Of a DNA stretch of 22,198 nt, positions 14,846 to 20,715 are shown piece after piece. Each line of letters opens with the position of its first letter. Position 1 is the first letter of the stretch. The stretch comes from CF-118 sp035689345. Lineage in GTDB: Bacteria > Chloroflexota > Dormibacteria > Dormibacterales > Dormibacteraceae. A program made the translations under genes and the position numbers. The notes below the pieces were generated by a model, which was given only the letters and a program-made list of their open reading frames with translations, did no database searches and was not told the origin of the DNA. Location: NCBI GenBank assembly GCA_035689345.1, contig DASSLR010000007.1, forward strand, positions 1 to 22,198. The letters run 5' to 3'.

Positions 14846-16440
14846 TCACCCAGGGACTTTCGCGACCCAAGGTCATCCTCGCCACGGCCGGCACGGCGCT
14901 GGCGCTGCTCCTGGCCGCCCTCGACCAGACGATCGTGGGCACCGCCATCCCCCGCATCGTGGCCGACCTCAACGGTCTCGACCGCCTGGCGTGGGTGACC
15001 ACCGCCTATCTCGTGACGTCCACCACCATGACGCCGATCGCCGGCAAGCTCGGCGACCTCTTCGGGCGCAAGCCTTTCATGCTCGCGGGGATGGTGGGCT
15101 TCGTGATCCTGTCGGCCCTGTGCGGGCTTGCCCAGGACATGACCCAGCTGATCTTCTTCCGCGGCGCCCAGGGCATCTTCGGCGGCGTGCTGTTCGCCAC
15201 TGTGTTCACCGTCATCGGTGACCTCTTCCCGCCCTCACAGCGTGGCCGCCTGGCGGGCCTGTTCGGCGGCGTGTTCGGCCTGTCGTCGATCGTCGGCCCG
15301 ACGGCCGGCGGCTGGATCACCGACCACTGGGGCTGGCGCTGGGTGTTCGAGGTGAACATCCCGGTCGGCATCATCGCGGTGGCCGTCGTCCTGGTCGGCC
15401 TCCCGTACGTGCGCTCGAAGGCCTCGTGGCGCGACATCGACTTCGCCGGCGCGATCACGCTGGCGGGTGGCGTCGTGCCGCTGCTCATCGGCCTGACGAT
15501 CACCCGCGACCACTCGTGGACATCGCCCGAGGTGCTGGGTCTGTTGGCGCTGTCGGCCGTGATGCTGCTCGCGTTCGCTGTGACGGAGTCGCGTGTCGAG
15601 CACCCCATCGTGCCCCTGCACCTCTTCAAGAACCCGACGTTCACGGTCTCGATGGTGGTCGGATTCCTGACCGCCTTCGGCATGTTCGGGTCGATCCTGT
15701 TCACGCCGCTCGTGTTCCAGGGCGTGCTGGGCATCTCCGCGACCAACTCGGGCGCGCTCATCACGCCGATGATGTTCGGCCTGCTCGGCGCGTCGACGGT
15801 CACCGGTTTCGTGATGCGCCGGATCAAGTACTACCGCTTCCTGGGAACGCTCGGCGTCATCGTGATGATGTTCGGGATGTACCTCCTCGCGCAGGTCACG
15901 CCCGGCGTGGCCGAGTGGCGGGTCGTGGCCGCCCTGATCGTGGTGGGAACGGGAGTCGGCATCACGTTCCCGCTGTATCTCACGGCTGTGCAGACAGCGC
16001 TGCCGCGCCAGTACATGGGCGTCGCATCGTCACAGATCCAGTTCTGGCGAAACCTCGGCGGCACGGTGGGCTCGGCGATCCTGGGCACCGTGCTGGCCAA
16101 CCGTCTGCCGGACTACCTGAAGACGCAGGTCACGGCGCTGCACCTGCCGCCCCAGGTGGTCAACAGCCTGCCCAAGGGCGGTTCCGCGAACTCGATCCTC
16201 GACCCGACGCTGCTGCACAAGCTTCCGGATGCATTCGTCCTGGCCATCCGCACCGCGCTGGCCAACACGCTGCACGACATCTACTTCTTCGCCGGCCTGG
16301 TCCTGGTCGCAGCCCTGGTCTCCACCGTGTTCCTGAAGGAGGTGCCACTCACGTCCGCGCCGCAGATGGGCGCCGGATTCGGCGAGGCGGCCCCGGTCGA
16401 CGAGACGGAGCGCGAAGAGCGAACAGAGGTTCCTGCATAA
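14842..16440 (+). CDS. MFS drug exporter, DHA2 (14-TM, EmrB/QacA) family
   Basis: This 532-residue protein has about 14 transmembrane helices, as in DHA2 proton/drug antiporters. Diagnostic motifs are LDQTIVGTAIPRIVADL in helix 1 (motif D1), GKLGDLFGRKPFML in loop 2-3 (motif A), and GPTAGGWITDHWGWRWVFEVNIPVG around helix 5 (motif C, marking exporters). An additional loop before the last helix (LPPQVVNSLPKGGSANSILDP) is typical of the group. The GTG at 14842 overlaps the marR stop by 4 bp. A longer in-frame opening upstream lies antisense to the dipeptidase and over marR and is not real. The acidic C-terminus (DETEREERTEV) is cytoplasmic. The substrate is unknown. Confidence 0.93.
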   Translation: MITQGLSRPKVILATAGTALALLLAALDQTIVGTAIPRIVADLNGLDRLAWVTTAYLVTSTTMTPIAGKLGDLFGRKPFMLAGMVGFVILSALCGLAQDMTQLIFFRGAQGIFGGVLFATVFTVIGDLFPPSQRGRLAGLFGGVFGLSSIVGPTAGGWITDHWGWRWVFEVNIPVGIIAVAVVLVGLPYVRSKASWRDIDFAGAITLAGGVVPLLIGLTITRDHSWTSPEVLGLLALSAVMLLAFAVTESRVEHPIVPLHLFKNPTFTVSMVVGFLTAFGMFGSILFTPLVFQGVLGISATNSGALITPMMFGLLGASTVTGFVMRRIKYYRFLGTLGVIVMMFGMYLLAQVTPGVAEWRVVAALIVVGTGVGITFPLYLTAVQTALPRQYMGVASSQIQFWRNLGGTVGSAILGTVLANRLPDYLKTQVTALHLPPQVVNSLPKGGSANSILDPTLLHKLPDAFVLAIRTALANTLHDIYFFAGLVLVAALVSTVFLKEVPLTSAPQMGAGFGEAAPVDETEREERTEVPA

Positions 16441-16582
16441 AGGCCGGTAAGGGCCGGTTAAGACTGGTCTCCAAAATGTCGGTTTGGGCGCTAGAATCCC
16501 GAACCGCAACTCGGAGGGGGTAGGACGGTCCGCAAACCGCCGCGGCCTCTGAGCGGGAAAACCATTCGAGGGAGGCCAGACG
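16441..16582 (+). promoter_or_regulatory. Intergenic leader with TAGAAT box and SD-sequestering hairpins
   Basis: This 142-bp gap has a TAGAAT -10-like box at 16492-16497, leaving a 5' leader of roughly 80 nt before the GTG at 16583. In the leader, GGCCTC (16544-16549) can pair with GAGGCC (16572-16577), which covers most of the strong GGGAGG Shine-Dalgarno. An alternative small hairpin, CCGC (16540-16543) with GCGG (16553-16556), would use the same upstream segment. The two folds exclude each other. No known riboswitch class is recognised. Structure predicted by eye. Confidence 0.35.
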
Positions 16583-16867
16583 GTGAGCTTCGTGGATCGG
16601 ACGTTGACGTGCCGTGACTGCGGTCGGGAGTTCCTCTTCACGGCAGGGGAGCAGGAGTTTTACCAGTCGCGGGGCCTCCAGAACGAGCCCCGGCGGTGCC
16701 CGGAGTGCCGCGCCGCGCGGCGGGCGTCGGACGGGAACGGACGGACACGGGTGATGCACGACGTCATCTGCTCGAACTGCGGCAAGCAGACGCAGGTGCC
16801 GTTCGTGCCGACCGGAGCCCGGCCGGTGTACTGCCTGGACTGTTACCAGACGGTGGGTAGGCGCTAG
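16583..16867 (+). CDS. Small zinc-ribbon protein (CxxC-x17-CxxC type)
   Basis: This 94-residue protein has three recognisable metal-binding pairs. CRDCGREF and CPECRAARR in the first half are separated by a spacer with FTAGEQEFYQSRGLQNEPRRC. CSNCGKQTQVPFVPTGARPVYCLDC in the second half has the spacing of the CxxC-x17-CxxC domain family. Both halves resemble small zinc-ribbon modules common in soil bacteria; they may bind nucleic acid or act as redox/metal-sensing domains. Function is not established. The GTG start is supported by a strong GGGAGG Shine-Dalgarno 7 nt upstream, unusual for this window, where most genes lack one. It is a single-gene unit followed by a solo palindromic repeat. Confidence 0.88.
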   Translation: MSFVDRTLTCRDCGREFLFTAGEQEFYQSRGLQNEPRRCPECRAARRASDGNGRTRVMHDVICSNCGKQTQVPFVPTGARPVYCLDCYQTVGRR

Positions 16868-16879
16868 CCGAATCCGAGC

Positions 16880-16919
16880 TCCCCTCTCCCGCCCGCGGGA
16901 GAGGGTTAGGGTGAGGGCC
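16880..16919 (+). repeat. Solo palindromic repeat of the cassette 1 family
   Basis: A single unit has 11-bp arms CCCTCTCCCGC and GCGGGAGAGGG around loop CC, followed by tail TTAGGGTGAGGGCC. It has the stem of cassette 1 but the TTAGGG tail join of cassette 2. It fills the 53-bp gap between the zinc-ribbon gene and the converging cyclase gene, and it ends next to the cyclase stop. No DUF559 gene is attached, so it looks like a dispersed REP-like copy that may also act as a two-way terminator. Confidence 0.9.
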
Positions 16920-16920
16920 T

Positions 16921-17709
16921 CTAGGCGATCGCGATCGGGCGGACCGGGCTTCCGGTCGCGCCCTGCATCTTCAGCGGCAGGCAGACGAACACGAACTCGT
17001 GCACGCCGGCGGCGGCGAGCTCCTCGAGGTTCAGGTTCTCGATGATCGGGATGCCGGCACGCACGAGCAGGAGTACGTGCCCCGGTAGGGTGAAGCCCAG
17101 CTCCTTGTCGAAGCTGTCGTTGGTGTCGAAGGCCATGTTGTCGGCGCCGACCGCCCGGACGTTCATGTCCGCCAGCCACTGCGAGCCGGCCGAGCTCACG
17201 CCGGCCGAGCGCATGTACTCCTTCGGCTTGTCCCACAGGGCGCCGTAGCCCGTCCGCACGAGGACGACGTCGCCTTCGCGGACGTCCACCGTGGCCGCGG
17301 CCTTCAGCTCCTCGACGGAAATCAGGTGGCCCTCGGGCAGCCGTTGCTTGCGGGCGACGTCGAGCAGCACCCCGCGCGCGACCAGCGGCGCCATCGTCTC
17401 GACGCCGTGGACGGTGAAGCCGGACGCGCTCATCACGCCGCTGTCGACGTCGATGCCGCCGTGGAGCTTGAGGTTCTCGGCCTGGTGGGACAGGGCATCG
17501 ATGTGCGTGCCGGTGTGCTCGGGCATGACCAGCACGCCGGACGCGCTGGTCCGGGGCGGCGGCTCGGGCACGCCGCGGCCGTGCTGGCGGTGCAGGAAGT
17601 AGTTGAAGCCCGGCTGGTGCGCGGGATGCACGGGCATGCGCTGATGGCGGGGCTGCTCGAGGTCGAAGATCCGCGCGGCGCCGAGCGCCTCGATGAGGCT
17701 GTTGGGCAC
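16921..17709 (-). CDS. Cyclase-family metal-dependent hydrolase (kynurenine formamidase-like fold)
   Basis: This 262-residue protein has the signature HTGTHIDALSH (His65, His69, Asp71, His75), the metal-binding HxGTHxDxxxH motif of the cyclase/KynB superfamily. Other matches are IFDLEQPRHQRMPVHPAH at the N-terminus, EGDVVLVRTGYGALW in the core, VRAVGADNMAFD and the C-terminal IPIIENLNLEELAAAGVHEFVFVCLPLKMQGATGSPVRPIAIA. Members hydrolyse amide or ester bonds using metal ions. No kynurenine genes are nearby, so the substrate is open. The start is a GTG sharing one base with the infA TAG stop (TAGTG), meaning coupled translation. Its own TAG stop abuts the solo repeat. Confidence 0.88.
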   Translation of the reverse strand: MPNSLIEALGAARIFDLEQPRHQRMPVHPAHQPGFNYFLHRQHGRGVPEPPPRTSASGVLVMPEHTGTHIDALSHQAENLKLHGGIDVDSGVMSASGFTVHGVETMAPLVARGVLLDVARKQRLPEGHLISVEELKAAATVDVREGDVVLVRTGYGALWDKPKEYMRSAGVSSAGSQWLADMNVRAVGADNMAFDTNDSFDKELGFTLPGHVLLLVRAGIPIIENLNLEELAAAGVHEFVFVCLPLKMQGATGSPVRPIAIA

Positions 17710-18002
17710 TACTCGCGGTAGCGGTAGACGATGCGACCGCGCGTCAGGTCGTAGGGCGAGAGCTCGACGCGGATGCGGTCGCCGGGCGTTATGCGGATGA
17801 AGTAGCGCCGCATGCGGCCGGCCGCGTACGCGATGAGCTTGTGGCCGTTCTCGAGCTCGACCTCGAACATCGCGTTGGGCAGTGCCTGCGAGACGGTGGC
17901 GTCCATGACGACCGCCTGCTCCTTCTGGTCGCCGTCGTCGCGATCCGTGCGCCGCGCTTTCGGTGTGCGCGTGCCGCGACGCGGTCCTCGTTGCTTACCC
18001 AA
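17709..18002 (-). CDS. infA: Translation initiation factor IF-1, with basic N-terminal extension
   Basis: The C-terminal 70 or so residues are a standard S1-like OB-fold IF-1: ATVSQALPNAMFEVELENGHKLIAYAAGRMRRYFIRITPGDRIRVELSPYDLTRGRIVYRYRE, ending like bacterial IF-1. IF-1 binds the 30S A site during initiation. The usual start region (KEQAVV) has no start codon. The only in-frame starts are ATG 17906, which would delete part of the first strand, and TTG at 18002 or 18011, which add a Lys/Arg-rich extension of about 27-30 residues (RGPRRGTRTPKARRTDRDDG). I use 18002 because a TAGACT box ends 9 nt before it. The gene lies outside any ribosomal-protein cluster and is coupled to a hydrolase gene, so it may be a second infA. 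Confidence 0.88.
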   Translation of the reverse strand: MGKQRGPRRGTRTPKARRTDRDDGDQKEQAVVMDATVSQALPNAMFEVELENGHKLIAYAAGRMRRYFIRITPGDRIRVELSPYDLTRGRIVYRYRE

Positions 18003-18011
18003 TTCCGGCAA

Positions 18012-18017
18012 AGTCTA
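18012..18017 (-). promoter_or_regulatory. Putative -10 box (TAGACT) of infA
   Basis: TAGACT (TANNNT) ends 9 nt upstream of the TTG at 18002, repeating the spacing seen at frdA and the dipeptidase. It lies in the 25-bp gap before the divergent MFS gene. If real, it rules out the more distal TTG (18009-18011), which would touch the box. Confidence 0.3.
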
Positions 18018-18027
18018 CAGAGTTCGA

Positions 18028-19305
18028 ATGGCCTTCCCCACTCCGGCGAACTGGCGCGACTGGCTGCAGCTTGCCACCGTGGACATCACACCGCTGCGGC
18101 GACATCGCGACTTCCGGCTCAACTTCGTCGGGCGTTCCGTGTCCGCATTCGGCTCGATGATCACGTTCGTCGCAGTTCCGTACCAGGTCTACCTCCTGAC
18201 CCACAGCACCGCGGCCGTGGGCCTGCTCGGCGCGGTCGAGCTCGTTGCGCTGCTGGGCTTCGCGCTGCTCGGAGGCGCGCTGGCGGACGCGCGCGACAGA
18301 CGCTTGATCGGGCTGATCGGCGAGGCGGGACTGATGGCGGGCAGCATCATCTTCTTCGGCAACGCGCTTCTTGCGCATCCGATCACCTGGCTGGTGTTCG
18401 TCGTCGTGTCGGTGCAGGGCGCGCTCGACGCGATGCAAACGCCCTCGATGGCGGCCCTGACGCCGCGCCTGGTCGATCGCGAGGAGATCCCCGCCGCGCT
18501 GGCGCTCAACGGCATGCGCTCCACCATCGCGATGATCGCCGGCCCCGCGCTCGCCGGCGTGATCATCGCGGTGGCCGGCCTGCCGGTGGCTTATGCAGTC
18601 GACGTCGTCACCTACGTCGTGGGATTGACGTGCCTGTGGCTGATGCGCGCCGTGCCGCCACCCGTGGACGCCGCCCGGCCCAGCGTGCGCCGCATCGTCG
18701 AGGGCCTCCGCTACGCCCGCAGCCGTTCGGAGCTGATGGGCACCTACATCGTGGACGTGATCGCGATGTTCTTCGGCATGCCTATCGCGCTGTTCCCGGC
18801 CATCGCGTCGGGGCTCGGCGGTCCGAAGGTGCTGGGTCTGCTGTACGCCGCGATCGCGGCCGGCTCGTTCCTCTTCTCCGCGACCAGCGGCTGGACCAAG
18901 CGCGTGCACCGGCACGGGCTGGCCGTGATCGTCGCCGCCAGTTTGTGGGGCGTGGCCATCATCGCGTTCGGGTTCGCGCCTTCCCTTTGGGTCGCGCTCC
19001 TTTGCCTGGTGGCCGGTGGCGCGGCGGACATGATGAGCGGAATCTTCCGGCAGACGCTGTGGAACCAGACCATTCCCGACTCGCTGCGGGGACGGCTCGC
19101 GTCGATCGAGCAGATCAGCTACTCCGGCGGCCCGCTGCTCGGCAACTTCAGGTCGGGCGTGGTCGCGTCTCTGTTCACCGTGCGCATATCGATCGTGTCT
19201 GGCGGCATCCTGTGCGTGGTCGGGTGCCTCATCGCCGCCGTCGTCCTGCCGGGTCTTCGCGAGTTCGACGCCCGCAAATGGCAGGCGGCTACCCTGAAAC
19301 CGTGA
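18028..19305 (+). CDS. MFS exporter, DHA3/EntS-like (12 TM)
   Basis: This 425-residue protein has about 12 transmembrane helices. RHRDFRLNFVGRSVSAFGSMITFVAVPYQVY in helix 1 and the loop 2-3 segment GGALADARDRRLIGLIGE (motif A variant) match the MFS_3/EntS-type exporters of siderophores and small drugs. The segment TPSMAALTPRLVDREEIPAALALNGMRSTIAMIAGPALAGVIIA is also characteristic of that group. The ATG at 18028 is 25 bp from the infA start; longer frames upstream are antisense to infA. The stop overlaps the GTG of the deazaflavin-oxidoreductase gene by 4 bp (GTGA), so the pair is cotranscribed. The substrate is unknown, and no siderophore biosynthetic genes are in view. Confidence 0.9.
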   Translation: MAFPTPANWRDWLQLATVDITPLRRHRDFRLNFVGRSVSAFGSMITFVAVPYQVYLLTHSTAAVGLLGAVELVALLGFALLGGALADARDRRLIGLIGEAGLMAGSIIFFGNALLAHPITWLVFVVVSVQGALDAMQTPSMAALTPRLVDREEIPAALALNGMRSTIAMIAGPALAGVIIAVAGLPVAYAVDVVTYVVGLTCLWLMRAVPPPVDAARPSVRRIVEGLRYARSRSELMGTYIVDVIAMFFGMPIALFPAIASGLGGPKVLGLLYAAIAAGSFLFSATSGWTKRVHRHGLAVIVAASLWGVAIIAFGFAPSLWVALLCLVAGGAADMMSGIFRQTLWNQTIPDSLRGRLASIEQISYSGGPLLGNFRSGVVASLFTVRISIVSGGILCVVGCLIAAVVLPGLREFDARKWQAATLKP

Positions 19306-19751
19306 GCGCGCGCTACATCAAGCCCAAGTGGTATGACACCCACCTGGTTGTGCCCCTGATAAGAGGGCTGACCCGCTTGGGCCTCAGCGTCTGGGGCTCG
19401 CGAGTGCTTCGGGTGCAAGGCCGCAAGTCCGGAGAGTGGCGGTCCACGCCGGTGAACCTGCTGACCTTTGAGGGGAAGCGATACCTGGTTTCACCTCGCG
19501 GTCACACCCATTGGGTACGCAACATCAGGGTCACCCACGAAGGCGAGCTGATGGTCGGCAACAGGATTGAGAGGATCCAGGTCGTCGAGCTGCCTGACGA
19601 CCAGAAGCTGCCGATGCTGCGGGCGTACATCAAGAAATGGTTCTTCGAGGTCGGGCAGTTCTTCGGCGGCGTGAAGGCCGACTCGCCGGAGTCAGAGCTG
19701 CGAAGGATCGCTCCCGATCACCCGGTCTTCTTAGTTCAGTCCTCTCCGTAG
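19302..19751 (+). CDS. Deazaflavin (F420)-dependent nitroreductase-family protein (DDN-like)
   Basis: This 149-residue protein matches the DDN/FDOR-B-like split-barrel fold. RVLRVQGRKSGEWRSTPVNLLTFEGKRYLVSPRGHTHWVRNIR contains the G-R-K-S-G-x-x-R-x-T-P-V strand and the W-V-R-N-I-R segment used for coenzyme F420 binding. The C-terminus FEVGQFFGGV...RRIAPDHPVFLV is also typical. These enzymes reduce substrates with F420H2, or bind F420 or lipids. It implies an F420-producing host such as Actinobacteria or a relative. The GTG start overlaps the MFS stop. The last 16 bp overlap the converging acyltransferase gene. Confidence 0.92.
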   Translation: MSARYIKPKWYDTHLVVPLIRGLTRLGLSVWGSRVLRVQGRKSGEWRSTPVNLLTFEGKRYLVSPRGHTHWVRNIRVTHEGELMVGNRIERIQVVELPDDQKLPMLRAYIKKWFFEVGQFFGGVKADSPESELRRIAPDHPVFLVQSSP

Positions 19752-20626
19752 ACGAGCTCGCGCGGCTTGGACGCGCGCCAGCGTTCGATCCAGCTGCCCT
19801 GAAGCTCTTCGTTGCGAGGTGTCTCGCCCATCGTGCGCACGGCCTTTTCGACCCGCCTCGTGAACTCGCGCGAGCCCTCACCGTCTTTGGGCGACATCGG
19901 CCTGCCGATGCGCACCCGCGCCCTCGCCGGCAGGGGGAGCTTCTGGCCCTTGGGCATGATTCGCTGCGCACCCCTGATGTGCACCGGCACGACGGGCGTG
20001 CCGGTCTCGTTGGCGAGGTGGCCGACGCCCGGCTTGAACTCGTGGATGCGCCCGTCCGGTGATCTGCTGCCCTCGGGGAAGAGCACCAGGTTCCATCCCG
20101 ACTTGAGCAGCGTGCTCGACGCGTGCAGCTGTGCCTGTGCGCCGCCCGTGCGTGAGAAAGGGAACGTGTTGAGGAACAAGCTGACGATGTTGCCCATGAG
20201 CGGCCGCTTGAACCAGTAGTCCGCGGCCGCGGCCACGACGGTGCGGTCGCGCGCTGTGTCCGTGAGCGCGTGAAGGATGAGCGAGGTGTCCGCGTGGCTC
20301 GAGTGGTTGGCCGCGAAGATGACGGGCCTGTCGAGCTCCTTGACCCACTCGCGGCCCTCGACCTTCGGGTGCGACATGGCCTCGGTGAAGGGAAGCAGCA
20401 GGCCGTGCTGGATCAGGTAGCGGATCGAGCGCACCGGCTCCTGGCGCGCCCAGCCGAGGTCGCTCGCCGGCGGCGGGACCACGGCGCCGCGCTCCGGCCA
20501 CGTGTGGGGGCGCGGAGTGTCCCAGTGCCAGGCGCGCCGCACGCGCCTGACGTCCTGGACGAGCCCGCCGATCACGTTCGCGACCTGCGTCACGCCGCGC
20601 TCGCCGGAGTACCAGGGCTTACTCAA
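19736..20626 (-). CDS. 1-acyl-sn-glycerol-3-phosphate acyltransferase (PlsC family)
   Basis: This 296-residue protein has the acyltransferase motif I NHSSHADTS (His108, Asp113; HX4D). It also has FSRTGG in motif II, FPEGSRSPDG (183-191) in motif III, and VPVHIRGA in motif IV. PlsC-type enzymes acylate lysophosphatidic acid or related lipids at the membrane face. No strong transmembrane helix is obvious, and an N-terminal region of about 90 residues rich in Arg/Trp/Pro precedes the domain. The first codon is TTG at 20626; an internal GTG (codon 12) is an alternative. Two long direct repeats lie 19-80 bp upstream. The specific acyl acceptor is not determined. Confidence 0.9.
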   Translation of the reverse strand: MSKPWYSGERGVTQVANVIGGLVQDVRRVRRAWHWDTPRPHTWPERGAVVPPPASDLGWARQEPVRSIRYLIQHGLLLPFTEAMSHPKVEGREWVKELDRPVIFAANHSSHADTSLILHALTDTARDRTVVAAAADYWFKRPLMGNIVSLFLNTFPFSRTGGAQAQLHASSTLLKSGWNLVLFPEGSRSPDGRIHEFKPGVGHLANETGTPVVPVHIRGAQRIMPKGQKLPLPARARVRIGRPMSPKDGEGSREFTRRVEKAVRTMGETPRNEELQGSWIERWRASKPRELVYGED

Positions 20627-20644
20627 TGGCGATCAAGAACGCAG

Positions 20645-20706
20645 TTGCACACAAACGCGTGAAATTCGGGCCGCGAAATGCGCGATTGCATGCAAACGCT
20701 TGGAAT
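20645..20706. repeat. Imperfect 21-bp direct repeats upstream of the acyltransferase gene
   Basis: TTGCACACAAACGCGTGAAA (from 20645) recurs as TTGCATGCAAACGCTTGGAA (from 20686), a period of 41 bp, close to four helical turns. The second copy starts with the perfect palindrome TTGCATGCAA. The block fills the 89-bp gap between the LarA-like gene and the acyltransferase, both on the minus strand. It could be a pair of operator sites for an unknown regulator. A role in control is inferred from position. Confidence 0.55.
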
Positions 20707-20715
20707 CGGTCCACC

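Noticed and set aside
18009..18011. TTG at 18011 as the infA start
   Set aside because: It touches the TAGACT box, leaving no room for a transcription start; the TTG three codons later fits better. Neither has experimental support.
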